Assembly: GCF_030450055.1 (NCBI RefSeq)
Contig: NZ_CP118480.1
Span: 62,001 to 126,000, forward strand
Reading direction: 5' to 3'
Length of the DNA stretch: 64,000 nt
Source: Gallaecimonas kandeliae
GTDB lineage: Bacteria > Pseudomonadota > Gammaproteobacteria > Enterobacterales > Gallaecimonadaceae
Below the pieces are notes generated by a model. It was not told the DNA's origin and ran no database searches. It saw only the letters and a list, made by a program, of their open reading frames with translations. Below are positions 35,115 through 44,085 of the stretch, one piece after another. Numbering within the stretch: the stretch's first letter is position 1; each line of letters opens with the position of its first letter. Made by a program: the position numbers and the translations under genes.

Positions 35115-35588
35115 ATGATCCAGGTAGGCGACAAGATCCCCGCAGCCAGCGTGCAGGAAATGCAGGATGGTAAGCCGGTGGAAGTGAAAACCCAGGACTT
35201 CTTCGCCGGTCGCAAGGTCGTGCTGTTCGCCGTACCCGGCGCCTTCACTCCCACCTGCTCCGAGGCGCACCTGCCCGGCTACGTGGTATCGGCCGACCGG
35301 TTCAAGGCCAAAGGCGTGGACGCCGTCGTCTGCCTGGCCGTCAACGACGCCTTCGTGATGGGGGCCTGGGGCAAGGCCCAGAACGCCGAAGCCATCCACA
35401 TGTGGGGTGACGGCGACGGCAGCTTCACCAAGGCCTTGGGCCTGGACATGGACACCGGCGCCTTCGGCGGCCTGCGCTCCAGGCGTTACGCCATGGTGGT
35501 GGACGACGGCGTGGTGACCCTGCTCAACGTCGAGCCGCCCAAGACCTTTGAAGGCTCCAAGGCCGAGGTGGTGCTGGCGGCGCTCTGA
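35115..35588 (+). CDS. Prx5-type peroxiredoxin
   Basis: This 157-residue thiol peroxidase starts MIQVGDKIPAASV. The peroxidatic Cys48 lies in PGAFTPTCSEAHLPGY, and the downstream CLAVNDAFVMGAW is typical of the Prx5/AhpE-like glutaredoxin-using class. It reduces peroxides in the cytosol. An AAGGAG box is at 35103-35108. It ends in a TGATG overlap with the mechanosensitive channel gene, suggesting one transcript. Confidence 0.93.
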   Translation: MIQVGDKIPAASVQEMQDGKPVEVKTQDFFAGRKVVLFAVPGAFTPTCSEAHLPGYVVSADRFKAKGVDAVVCLAVNDAFVMGAWGKAQNAEAIHMWGDGDGSFTKALGLDMDTGAFGGLRSRRYAMVVDDGVVTLLNVEPPKTFEGSKAEVVLAAL

Positions 35589-36676
35589 TGACTCAACTGC
35601 AATCGGGGTGGCGCACCCTCTATGGCGCCCTGACCGGCTGGCTGGGGGAAGGCTGGCTGGTGGACGTGTTGCTGATCGTCGGCCTGACCCTGGTGGTGAC
35701 CCTGCTGTGGCGGCTGCTGGCCAAACGCCTCTTCCGGCTGGCGGACAGGTCCACCACCAAGTGGGACGACATCCTCTGGGACGCCCTCAACGGCCCGGTC
35801 AACTGGCTGATATTGCTGGTGGGGGTCAGCCTGGTCGCCGATACGGTGGCCGAGCGCATCGACTCCAACCTGGCGGCCTACCTGCCGGTGATGCGCAAGG
35901 TGTTGATGGAGCTGCTGCTGGCCTGGGGCGCCTGGCGCCTGGTGGGCGGTGGCGAGAAGGAGTTCATCCGCCAGGAAAGGGACATCACCACGGTACAGGC
36001 GGTGGGCAAGCTGCTCAGGGCCAGCATCATCGTCATCTTCCTGCTGACGGTGTTCCAGAGCCTGGGGGTCAGCATCTCCGGCCTGCTGGCCTTCGGCGGC
36101 GTCGGTGGCCTGGTGATCGGTATGGCTGCCAAGGATCTGCTGGCCAACTTCTTCGGCGCCCTGGTGGTCTACCTGGACAAGCCCTTCAAGGTGGGGGACT
36201 GGATCCGCAGCCCCGACCGTCAAATAGAAGGCACAGTCGAGCGCATCGGCTTCAGGGTCACCCAGATCCGCACCTTCGACAAGCGCCCCCTCTATGTGCC
36301 CAATTCGGTCTTTACCCAGGTCTCGGTGGAGAACCCGTCTCGGATGCTCAACCGCCGCATCTATGAAACCATCGGCATCCGCTATCAGGACGCGGCCCTG
36401 ATGGAAAAGGTGATCGCCGGGGTGCGGGCCATGCTGGAGCAGCATGAGGAGATAGACCAGGAACAGACCCTGATCGTCAACTTCAACGCCTTCGGGCCTT
36501 CCAGCCTGGACTTCTTCATCTACTGCTTCACCAAGACCACCGGCTGGATGGAATACCACAAGGTGAAGCAGGACGTGCTGCTGAAGATCATCCACCTCAT
36601 CCATGAACTGGGGGCGGACTGCGCCTTCCCCACCCAGACGCTCCATATCGAGTCCTTGCCTGCCCAGGCGAGATAA
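35588..36676 (+). CDS. MscS-family mechanosensitive channel
   Basis: This 362-residue protein has membrane helices near 20-45, 70-95, 105-125 and 145-170. The pore-lining helix GGVGGLVIGMAAKDLLANFFG (about 175-195) is followed by the MscS beta domain (DKPFKVGDWIRSP, EGTVERIGFRVTQIR). The C-terminal alpha-beta domain is present (FNAFGPSSLDFFIYCFT). The size is closer to YbdG/YnaI-type than to minimal MscS. Its start overlaps the peroxiredoxin stop. Confidence 0.92.
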   Translation: MTQLQSGWRTLYGALTGWLGEGWLVDVLLIVGLTLVVTLLWRLLAKRLFRLADRSTTKWDDILWDALNGPVNWLILLVGVSLVADTVAERIDSNLAAYLPVMRKVLMELLLAWGAWRLVGGGEKEFIRQERDITTVQAVGKLLRASIIVIFLLTVFQSLGVSISGLLAFGGVGGLVIGMAAKDLLANFFGALVVYLDKPFKVGDWIRSPDRQIEGTVERIGFRVTQIRTFDKRPLYVPNSVFTQVSVENPSRMLNRRIYETIGIRYQDAALMEKVIAGVRAMLEQHEEIDQEQTLIVNFNAFGPSSLDFFIYCFTKTTGWMEYHKVKQDVLLKIIHLIHELGADCAFPTQTLHIESLPAQAR

Positions 36677-36681
36677 AACAG

Positions 36682-36699
36682 CGCCGGCATCAGCCGGCG
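36682..36699. terminator. Hairpin between convergent genes
   Basis: CGCCGGC-ATCA-GCCGGCG hairpin between the MscS and REC-GGDEF-EAL stops. The T-tract is poor (TTGT), so the terminator role is tentative. Confidence 0.45.
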
Positions 36700-36707
36700 T
36701 TGTCGTC

Positions 36708-38435
36708 TCAGGACAGCTTGTGGGCGTAAGGGGCGGGCCTGGCGACCAGGGGGGACAGCTCCTCCTCGGGCAGGGGTTTTTGGAAGTAGTAACCCTGCAC
36801 CAGATAGCAGCCTTCCTGGTGCAGGAACTGCATCTGATCCCAGGTTTCCACCCCTTCGGCCACCACTTCCACCCGCAGCCGCTCGGCCATGGCGATGATG
36901 GCCCTGGTGATGGCCATGTCGTTCTTGTCCCCCGGCAGGTCCGAGACGAAGGACTTGTCGATTTTCAGCACGTTGACCGGGAAACGTTTGAGGTAGCTCA
37001 GGCTGGAATAGCCGGTGCCGAAGTCGTCCAGGGCGATGGACACCCCCAGGTCGCGCAGCCGGCAGAGGATCTTGAAGGTGCTGTCCGGGTCCTGCATCAA
37101 GGCCGACTCGGTGATCTCCACCTCCAGCAACTCGGGGTTGAGCTGGTGCTGGGCCAGGGCCTTCCTGACGTTGTCCACCAGGCTCCGCTGCCGGAACTGG
37201 AAAGGCGAGACGTTGATGGCCAGCCTGGGCGTGCGCTGGCCAGCCAGGGCTTGCCATTGATGGAGCTGCTGGCAGGCCTGCTCCAACACCCATTGGCCCA
37301 TGGGCAGTATCAGCCCCGACATCTCGGCGATGGGAATGAAGCTGTCCGGCGGGATCAGGCCGCGCTCGGGGTGGGGCCAGCGCAGCAGTGCCTCCACGGC
37401 GGCGATGCGGCCCGTGGACAGTTCCACCTGGGGCTGGTAGTGGAGCGCCAGGCCCTGTTTTTCCACGGCTTGCACCAGGTCCCGCTCCAGGTTGACCCTT
37501 TGCACCAGGCTTTCCCGCAGTTCCGGCTGGAAGAAGCGGCAGCCGTTGCCCCCTTCCTGCTTGACCTTCTCCATGGCCATGGTGGCGTGGCGCCGCAGCT
37601 CTTCGCTGTTCTGGCCGTCGTCCGGGTAGAGGCTGACGCCGATGCTGGCATGCACATGCAGGCTATAGCCGCCGAGGTGAAAGGGGATGGCGAAGTTGCG
37701 GTGCAGTTGCTGGATCTTGGCCAGCAGCTGGCTACGGCTGCCGATGTGCGGCAGCACCAAGGTGAACTCGTCGCTGTAAAGCCGGGCCAGGGTGTCTGAG
37801 GCGTTGGTGTTGCCGGTCAGCCGTTGGGCTATGGCCTTGAGCAATTGGTCGCCGGCCTGGTGGCCCATGCTGTTGTTGATGTCGCGGAACCTGTCCAGGT
37901 TGAGGTGTGCCACCGCCACCATGGTCCCGTGATGCATGGCCTGCTCCAGGGCTTGTTGCAGCCGGGCTTCGAAGAAGCTGCGGTTGGGCAGTTCGGTCAG
38001 CTCGTCGTAGTTGGCCAGGAAACTGAGCCGTTGCTGGGCCTTGCGGCGCTCCTGGCGTATCAGGGAATCCCGCAGTTCCCGCGAGACCACGGCCGGTACC
38101 CTTCCCAGGTGGCCCTTGAGGACATAGTCCTGGGCGCCCGACTTGACGGCCTCGACGGCGCGCTCTTCCCCTATGGTGCCGGACACGAAGATGAAAGGAA
38201 CGTCGGGGTCCAGCTCCCTGACCACCCGCAGCGCGTCCAGGCCGTTGAAGGTGGGCATGGTGAAGTCGGAGAAGACGATCTGCCAGGGGTGCTGTAGCGC
38301 CTCGCGCAGATCTTGCTCGTTGTCCACGCAGAGGTAGTCCGGCTCGTAGCCGTGGCGCTCCAGCTCATGCACCAGCAGCAGGCTGTCGTCCTGGTCGTCC
38401 TCTACGAGCAGTGCCTTCAGGGGTAACTTGTCCAT
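36708..38435 (-). CDS. REC-GGDEF-EAL response regulator, probable c-di-GMP phosphodiesterase
   Basis: This 575-residue protein has a receiver domain (1-120; phospho-Asp in FSDFTMP), then a GGDEF-like domain (about 135-305) whose active motif is degenerate (YSDEF). The EAL domain (about 315-565) has [37 protein letters not shown] and AEGVET all intact. It therefore should hydrolyse c-di-GMP and not make it. The start follows GAGGAGGATGGGAA. It is third in an operon with a histidine kinase and a single-domain receiver, which may feed it. Confidence 0.93.
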   Translation of the reverse strand: MDKLPLKALLVEDDQDDSLLLVHELERHGYEPDYLCVDNEQDLREALQHPWQIVFSDFTMPTFNGLDALRVVRELDPDVPFIFVSGTIGEERAVEAVKSGAQDYVLKGHLGRVPAVVSRELRDSLIRQERRKAQQRLSFLANYDELTELPNRSFFEARLQQALEQAMHHGTMVAVAHLNLDRFRDINNSMGHQAGDQLLKAIAQRLTGNTNASDTLARLYSDEFTLVLPHIGSRSQLLAKIQQLHRNFAIPFHLGGYSLHVHASIGVSLYPDDGQNSEELRRHATMAMEKVKQEGGNGCRFFQPELRESLVQRVNLERDLVQAVEKQGLALHYQPQVELSTGRIAAVEALLRWPHPERGLIPPDSFIPIAEMSGLILPMGQWVLEQACQQLHQWQALAGQRTPRLAINVSPFQFRQRSLVDNVRKALAQHQLNPELLEVEITESALMQDPDSTFKILCRLRDLGVSIALDDFGTGYSSLSYLKRFPVNVLKIDKSFVSDLPGDKNDMAITRAIIAMAERLRVEVVAEGVETWDQMQFLHQEGCYLVQGYYFQKPLPEEELSPLVARPAPYAHKLS

Positions 38436-38447
38436 TTCCCATCCTCC

Positions 38448-38864
38448 TCAACCAGGCTGTTCGTTGAGCAGCAACCAATAGAGGCCCAACTGCCTGACCG
38501 CCTCGACGAAGTCGTTGAAATCCACCGGTTTGCGCACAAAACTGTTGGCGCCCAGCTCATAGCTGCGCACCAGGTCCTCGTCCTCCTTGGACGAGGTCAA
38601 CACCACCACCGGCAGGGTGCTGGTCCGGGCTGTTGTCCGCAGCCGGCGCAGCAGTTCCAGGCCATCCATTCCCGGCAGCTTGAGGTCCAGCAACATCAGT
38701 GCAGGCTGCCTGTCCTGAGGCAGCTCATGGAGATAGTCCAGGGCGTCCAGCCCGTTCCTCTTGACCAGGATCTCGTTCTGCACTGTGCTTTTCCTGAAGG
38801 CCATCAGCACCAGGAATTCGTCGTCCGGGTTGTCCTCCACCAGCAGTATGGGTCTGTCGGTCAT
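38448..38864 (-). CDS. Single-domain response regulator
   Basis: This 138-residue Rcp1-like receiver has acidic pocket residues in ILLVEDNPDDEF, phospho-Asp in MLLDLKLPGMDG, the VVVLTSS threonine region and the conserved Lys in FVRKPVDF. There is no output domain. I chose the ATG at 38864, which overlaps the kinase stop (ATGA) and has AGGAGC six bases upstream; an ATG at 38870 is also possible. It probably shuttles phosphate in the kinase/EAL pathway. Confidence 0.93.
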   Translation of the reverse strand: MTDRPILLVEDNPDDEFLVLMAFRKSTVQNEILVKRNGLDALDYLHELPQDRQPALMLLDLKLPGMDGLELLRRLRTTARTSTLPVVVLTSSKEDEDLVRSYELGANSFVRKPVDFNDFVEAVRQLGLYWLLLNEQPG

Positions 38865-39619
38865 GAGCATGCTCCTGGCTCCTGGCCCGGCAGGCTGAAG
38901 TAGAAGGTCGCACCCTGCTGTGGAGCCGCCTCGGCCCAGACGCGGCCGCCATGGCGGTGGATGATGCGCTGCACCAGGGCCAGGCCCAGGCCCCGGCCAG
39001 GGTAGTCCCTGGCGTCATGCAGCCGCTGGAAGGCGCCGAACAGCTTGCCGGCCCTGGCCATGTCGAAGCCGACGCCGTTGTCCACCACCTGAAAGCAGGG
39101 CTGGCCCTGGTCAGGGCCTTTGCCGAAGCCGATGCTGGGAGTGGGGGTATTGGCGCTGAACTTCCAGGCGTTGCCCAGCAGCTGCTCCAGCACCGTCTTG
39201 ATCTGGCGCTGGTCCCCCCAGCCACTGAGGCCGGGTGCTATCTGGATCTCCGGGTGTCGTTCAGGCTGGGCCTGGCGCAGCTCGTTCAGCACCTGGTCGG
39301 CCATGGCGCTCAGATCCAGGGGCTGCATGACCAAGTCGGCGCGGCCTGCCCGGGACAGGGTCAGCAGGTCGTCCATTTGCAGGCCCATGCGCTGCGCCGC
39401 CTTCCTTATCCTTTCCAGGTAATCCCTGCCCCTGTCATCGAGGCCTGGGCCGTATTCTTCCATCAGCGCCAGGCTGAAACCGTCCATGGCTCGCAGCGGG
39501 GCGCGCAAGTCGTGGGATACCGCGTAACTCAGGGCTTCCAGCTCGGCGCGCAGGGCGGCGATCTCCCGTTCCAGGCTTTGCAGGCCTGCATCCGAGGAAA
39601 GCTTTTGCTGGTCAGCCAT
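38861..39619 (-). CDS. Soluble sensor histidine kinase
   Basis: This 252-residue kinase lacks membrane segments. A short coiled coil (SLEREIAALRAELEAL) precedes the H-box AVSHDLRAPLRAMDGF (phosphoryl-acceptor His in SHDLR), then the ATPase domain with N-box GNAWKFS, DNGVGFDM and GRGLGLALVQRI. This HisKA/HATPase type resembles phytochrome-like kinases, but there is no GAF or PAS input domain, so its signal is unknown. The start at 39619 follows GGAGGCCCCT; the longer frame is less likely. Confidence 0.9.
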   Translation of the reverse strand: MADQQKLSSDAGLQSLEREIAALRAELEALSYAVSHDLRAPLRAMDGFSLALMEEYGPGLDDRGRDYLERIRKAAQRMGLQMDDLLTLSRAGRADLVMQPLDLSAMADQVLNELRQAQPERHPEIQIAPGLSGWGDQRQIKTVLEQLLGNAWKFSANTPTPSIGFGKGPDQGQPCFQVVDNGVGFDMARAGKLFGAFQRLHDARDYPGRGLGLALVQRIIHRHGGRVWAEAAPQQGATFYFSLPGQEPGACS

Positions 39620-39828
39620 AGGGGCCTCCCAGGTGGGCAAGATCTGTTGCAGCTGATGGCGGAAAGGGGAAGTTGGGCTGCGGCTGGCTCTTCCCTGAAA
39701 GCCTTAGTGTCATGAAGTGTCCATCTTCGGTGGAGGTATCACTTAACAGCTTAGTCGAGCCGCCCTGGCTCCGCTGGCGGGATAGCCTTTGGCCGGTTAG
39801 ACTAGCGGCCCAAATCACAGGGGGAGCC

Positions 39829-41016
39829 ATGGCCCAGTTCGACGTTGTGATCATCGGCGCCGGTGCCGCCGGATTGATGTGTGCCGCCCAGGCCGGTTAC
39901 CGGGGCCGTTCCGTGCTGGTGCTGGACCATGCCAAGCAGGCCGGCAAGAAGATCCTGATCAGCGGCGGTGGCCGCTGCAATTTCACCAACATCAACGCCA
40001 GCCCGGCCAACTACCTCTGCAGCAACCCCCATTTCGTGAAATCGGCCCTGGCCCGCTACAAGGCCCAGGACTTCATCGAGCTGGTGGAACGCCACGGCGT
40101 CGCCTACCACGAGAAGACCCTGGGCCAGCTGTTCTGCGACGACTCAGCCAAGGACATAGTGCAGCTGCTGCTCACCGAGTGCGACTGGGCCGGGGTGACG
40201 GTGCGGCTGCGCAGCCATGTGGCGGACATCCAGAAGACCGGCAGCGGCTTCAGCCTCAGCGCCAACGGCGAAACCATCCACTGCCAGAGCCTGGTGGTGG
40301 CCTGCGGCGGCCTGTCCATGCCCAAGCTCTGCGCCACTCCCCTGGGCTACCAGATAGCCCAGCAGTTCGGCCTCAAGGTGCTGCCGACCCGGGCCGGCCT
40401 GGTGCCTTTCACCTTGGACAAGCCGGATCTCGAACCCCTGGCTGAGCTGGCCGGCGTCTCCCTGCCGGTAACGGCCCAAAGCCAAGACGGTACCCTCTTC
40501 AAGGAGGCCATGCTCTTCACCCACCGCGGCCTGTCCGGCCCGGCCATCTTGCAGATCTCCAGTTTTTGGCAGCCCGGTGAAGACGTCAGCCTCAACCTGT
40601 TGCCCGACACCGACCTGGCCCAGGTGCTCACCGCCATGGGCGCCAAGCACCCCAACCAGACCCTGAAGACAGCCCTGGCCAGGCTGCTGCCGAAGAGGCT
40701 GGTGGAGGTGCTGGCGGAGCAGGGGAGCATCGACGGCGAGCTGCCCCTCAAGGCCCTGGACGAGGGACGGATGAAGAAGCTGGTCCAGATGCTGAGCGCC
40801 TACCGGGTCCATCCCAACGGCACCGAGGGTTACCGCACCGCCGAGGTGACCCTGGGCGGGGTGGACACCGACGAGCTGTCCTCCAAGACGTTGGAAGCCA
40901 AGCAGGTGCCGGGCCTCTATTTCATCGGCGAGGTGATGGACGTCACCGGCTGGCTGGGGGGCTACAACTTCCAATGGGCCTGGGCCAGCGGCTGGGCCGC
41001 CGGCCAGGCGGTGTGA
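39829..41016 (+). CDS. HI0933-family FAD-dependent oxidoreductase
   Basis: This 395-residue flavoprotein has the FAD-binding motif VVIIGAGAAGLMCAAQAG and the family signature GKKILISGGGRCNFTN. It ends with FIGEVMDVTGWLGGYNFQWAWASG, which binds the flavin. The family (YhiN-like, DUF/BaiN) has unclear substrates. GGGGGAG lies 3 bases before the start at 39829. A strong terminator follows directly after the stop. Confidence 0.92.
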   Translation: MAQFDVVIIGAGAAGLMCAAQAGYRGRSVLVLDHAKQAGKKILISGGGRCNFTNINASPANYLCSNPHFVKSALARYKAQDFIELVERHGVAYHEKTLGQLFCDDSAKDIVQLLLTECDWAGVTVRLRSHVADIQKTGSGFSLSANGETIHCQSLVVACGGLSMPKLCATPLGYQIAQQFGLKVLPTRAGLVPFTLDKPDLEPLAELAGVSLPVTAQSQDGTLFKEAMLFTHRGLSGPAILQISSFWQPGEDVSLNLLPDTDLAQVLTAMGAKHPNQTLKTALARLLPKRLVEVLAEQGSIDGELPLKALDEGRMKKLVQMLSAYRVHPNGTEGYRTAEVTLGGVDTDELSSKTLEAKQVPGLYFIGEVMDVTGWLGGYNFQWAWASGWAAGQAV

Positions 41017-41044
41017 AAAAGCCCCGCATTGCGGGGCTTTTTTG
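41016..41044 (+). terminator. Terminator after HI0933-family gene
   Basis: GCCCCGC-ATT-GCGGGGC hairpin, with A-run before and T-run after, so it could act on both strands. Confidence 0.85.
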
Positions 41045-41083
41045 TTGGCGTATCCTGGGGCCAGTGTCCGAGGAAAAGAACCC

Positions 41084-41569
41084 ATGTCCTTCTACCAACT
41101 GCTGATACCCGATACCCCCATAGGGGCCCTGGGCCTGGTCGCCGACGACCAGGCGCTGCAGCAGCTGCGCTTCCTGGGGGCGGCGCCGGCCATGGCGGCT
41201 GGTGACAGCAACCCCATCCTGGAACTGGCAGCCGAGGAGGTAGGCGCCTACTTCGCCGGCACCTTGCGCCACTTCTCAGTGCCCCTGGCCCCCAAGGGCA
41301 CGGCTTTTCAACTGGCGGTCTGGGCGCAGCTGTCCCTCATCCCCTATGGGGAGACCCGCAGCTACGGCGATATTGCCAGGGCCCTTGGCCAGCCTGGTGC
41401 CTCCAGGGCCGTAGGCCTGGCCAACAACCGCAACCCCTTGCCGCTGATAGTGCCCTGCCACAGGGTGATAGGGGCCGACGGTTCCCTGGTGGGCTTCGGC
41501 GGCGGCCTCGCCATCAAGCAGCAGTTGTTGGCGCTGGAGAACCCCGGGCCCCAGCTGGATCTCTTCTAA
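41084..41569 (+). CDS. ogt: Methylated-DNA-[protein]-cysteine S-methyltransferase
   Basis: This 161-residue protein repairs O6-methylguanine by a one-time transfer to Cys125 in the PCHRVIG active site. An N-terminal RNaseH-like part (IPDTPIGALGLVADD) precedes the helix-turn-helix containing YGETRSYGDIARALG. The downstream GSLVGFGGG forms the binding groove. The start at 41084 was chosen over 41042 because the latter adds unrelated residues. Confidence 0.93.
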   Translation: MSFYQLLIPDTPIGALGLVADDQALQQLRFLGAAPAMAAGDSNPILELAAEEVGAYFAGTLRHFSVPLAPKGTAFQLAVWAQLSLIPYGETRSYGDIARALGQPGASRAVGLANNRNPLPLIVPCHRVIGADGSLVGFGGGLAIKQQLLALENPGPQLDLF

Positions 41570-41577
41570 GTAACATG

Positions 41578-41607
41578 AAAAAGCCCCGCCGAAGCGGGGC
41601 TTTTTTG
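41578..41607. terminator. Bidirectional terminator between ogt and TonB receptor
   Basis: GCCCCGC-CGAA-GCGGGGC hairpin flanked by A-run and T-run between convergent genes. Confidence 0.85.
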
Positions 41608-41620
41608 GTCTTGGGGCTGC

Positions 41621-43873
41621 TCAGTAGAAGCTGGCCTTGAATTCGATACCCAGGATGCGGGGATCGTTGACGTAGCCGGTGAGGTTATCGAAGTCGACAC
41701 CGCCGGTCATGCTGTTGTCGTTGGTGATGTTGCGGCCGTAGGCGGCCACTTCGTAGTCGGTGTCGCCGCTGCTCCAGCGGTAACCCAGCCTCAGGCCGCC
41801 TTCCAGCTGGTAGTCGTCCTGATATTCCTTGGACTCGTAGAGGAAGAAGTTGACCTTGGATCTGTAGGCCCAGTCGGTGAACAGGAAGACCTCGCCGCCG
41901 CCCAGGGGGTGGCTGTAGGTGGCGGTGATGTTGGCGATCCACTTGGGCGCGTGGGGCAGGGGGTTGCCGTCGATGATGGCGTTGCCGTTGGCGTCGAGGG
42001 GATCGGTGACGGTACAGCCGCTGCCGCAGGGCGCCACGGCCAGGCCCGGGTCCTTGATCTCGGTCTTGTTGTAGCTCAGGCCGGCGGTGACCAGCAGGTC
42101 ATGGGTGACGGCGAACTGGCTGTCCAGCTCGAAGCCGTAGCCGATGGTCTTGTCGGCGTTGATCAGGCGGTTGAAGTTGGCGCCGCCGCCGACGGCCGTC
42201 AGCTGCTGGTTGTTGAGCCGGTAGTAGAAGGTGTCGAAGTTGATGCGGCCGCGGTTGTTGAGAATGTCGGACTTGATGCCGACCTCACCGCTGTAGAGGG
42301 TCTCGGAGTCCGCCACCGTCACCACGTCGCCGAACAGCAGCCGGCCCTGGATGGAGGGGGCGCGGAAGCCCTTGGCCAGGCGGCCATAGAGGTTGACGTC
42401 GTCGTTGAGGGTGTAGAGGCCGCTCAGATCCCAGCTCAGCTTGGCGTCACTGGGGTTGGCGGTCAGGGGCCCAATGGGGCCGGCGCCCATGGGGGACTGC
42501 AGGCGCTTGGCGGTGAAGTCCTTCTTGTCGTGGGAGTAGCGCAGGCCGCCGGTGACCTTGAAGTCGTCGGTCAGGTCATAGTCGGCGGAGCCGAAGACGG
42601 CCCAGGCCTTGGTGTCCTGATTCTGCACCGCGTAGCCGTTCTGCACCCCTTTTTCGTCGTAGCTGAAGCTGTCGATGGTGACAGACTCGTCGAAATAGAA
42701 GACACCGGCCTGGTAGTCGAGGCGGCCCAGCTCGTTGCTGGCCAGGCGCAGCTCCTGGGTCCACTGGCTGTGGTCGGGCAGGCCGTCGGCGGACTCGGAG
42801 GTGAAGGGGATGAAGCCCGGGCCCATGGTGGGCAGGTAGGAGGCGCCGTAGCCGCCGTCGATATCACCGCGGGAGAAGGCATCGGCGCTCTCGTAGCCGG
42901 TGATGGAGGTCAGGGTGTAGTCGCCGGTGTTGTATTCGAGCTTGATGCTGCCACCGCGGTTGGAGACCGTCTGCTTGGCGCGGGCGGCGGCGTCTTGGTA
43001 GACGGTGTTGCGGTCATAGTATTGGGAGAAGTCGCTGCTGCCCTTCTTGATGATGTTGGCGCGGAAGACGCGGGGGGTGCCGTCCAGCTCGCGGAAGTGG
43101 GCGTTGAACAGGGCCTTGAAGTCTTCGCTGGGCTCCCACAAAAGCTGCAGGCGGCCGGCCTGGTCGTGGTAACCCTCGAGTTGGTTGTCCTGCTCGTAAC
43201 CGGGGGCCTTGTTGTCCACCCAGTCGTCACGGCGTTGGTCCAGCAGGGAGATGCGGGCCGAGAGGCTGTCGGTCAGGCCGCCGCCCACGGCGCCCTCCAG
43301 GTTGGTGCTGTTATAGGTGCCGTAGGAGCCGGAGACATAGGCGTCGAAGGCCTGGGACGGCTTCTTGGAGTCGAACTTGACGATACCGGCAGTGGTGTTG
43401 CGGCCGAACAAGGAGCCCTGGGGGCCGCGCAGCACTTCGACGCGGTCGGTGTCGAACACCGGGAAGCCCTTGAGGATGGGGTTTTCCTGGACAACATCGT
43501 CGAAGATCAGGGACACCGGCTGGGAGGCGTTGAGGTCGAAGTCGGTGTTGCCGAGGCCGCGGATGTAGAAGCGCGGGAAGGTGCGGCCGAAAGAGGATTC
43601 GATCAGCAGGCTGGGCACCCGGGCCGACATGAAGCGCACGTCCATGCCCGAGGCGCTGAAGGCATCCAGGGCGTCACCCTTGAGGGAGGTGATGGACACC
43701 GGCACTTCCTGGGCGTTCTGGACCCGCTTCTGGGCGGTGACCAGGATCTTCTCCAGTTGGGGGTCCTCGTCCTTCTTGCTGTCATCTTTTTTGTCGGCGG
43801 CAAAGGCCAGTGAAGAGGTGGCCAGGAGGGCGGCCTGTACAGCCCAGAAGAGCCTGGATTTGTTCATCGTCAT
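41621..43873 (-). CDS. TonB-dependent outer-membrane receptor
   Basis: This 750-residue receptor has a signal peptide (LFWAVQAALLATSSLAFA) and a TonB-box-like LEKILVTAQKR. The plug domain (about 50-175) includes DRVEVLRGPQGSLFGRNTTAG. The 22-strand barrel ends in an aromatic residue (GIEFKASFY), as expected for BAM-dependent folding. The substrate is not evident. I used the start at 43873 with AGGGAC upstream; 43867 is also possible. It is divergent from an M20 peptidase, which may process an imported compound. Confidence 0.93.
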   Translation of the reverse strand: MTMNKSRLFWAVQAALLATSSLAFAADKKDDSKKDEDPQLEKILVTAQKRVQNAQEVPVSITSLKGDALDAFSASGMDVRFMSARVPSLLIESSFGRTFPRFYIRGLGNTDFDLNASQPVSLIFDDVVQENPILKGFPVFDTDRVEVLRGPQGSLFGRNTTAGIVKFDSKKPSQAFDAYVSGSYGTYNSTNLEGAVGGGLTDSLSARISLLDQRRDDWVDNKAPGYEQDNQLEGYHDQAGRLQLLWEPSEDFKALFNAHFRELDGTPRVFRANIIKKGSSDFSQYYDRNTVYQDAAARAKQTVSNRGGSIKLEYNTGDYTLTSITGYESADAFSRGDIDGGYGASYLPTMGPGFIPFTSESADGLPDHSQWTQELRLASNELGRLDYQAGVFYFDESVTIDSFSYDEKGVQNGYAVQNQDTKAWAVFGSADYDLTDDFKVTGGLRYSHDKKDFTAKRLQSPMGAGPIGPLTANPSDAKLSWDLSGLYTLNDDVNLYGRLAKGFRAPSIQGRLLFGDVVTVADSETLYSGEVGIKSDILNNRGRINFDTFYYRLNNQQLTAVGGGANFNRLINADKTIGYGFELDSQFAVTHDLLVTAGLSYNKTEIKDPGLAVAPCGSGCTVTDPLDANGNAIIDGNPLPHAPKWIANITATYSHPLGGGEVFLFTDWAYRSKVNFFLYESKEYQDDYQLEGGLRLGYRWSSGDTDYEVAAYGRNITNDNSMTGGVDFDNLTGYVNDPRILGIEFKASFY

Positions 43874-44085
43874 CAGTGTGTCCCTGTCCAAGAAAAGAAG
43901 TAATGCTGCATTTTTGTTGTTATGAAAAGGTTTGCGCCGCGCAATTTAATGCCTGGATAACATTTGTGGAAGTCATTCAGTGCAAAATTGTGACTGTCGA
44001 CGGCTAAGTCTTTGACGCCAGGGATCTGCATTCGGGCCAGTTGTGTTAAAAGTGGCAACAGACTCCCTTCTCAACAGGACCCGAG

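Noticed and set aside
34238..35254. 338-codon minus ORF opposite rsmJ and the start of the peroxiredoxin gene
   Set aside because: Both plus-strand genes are well supported by motifs; no domain on the minus strand.
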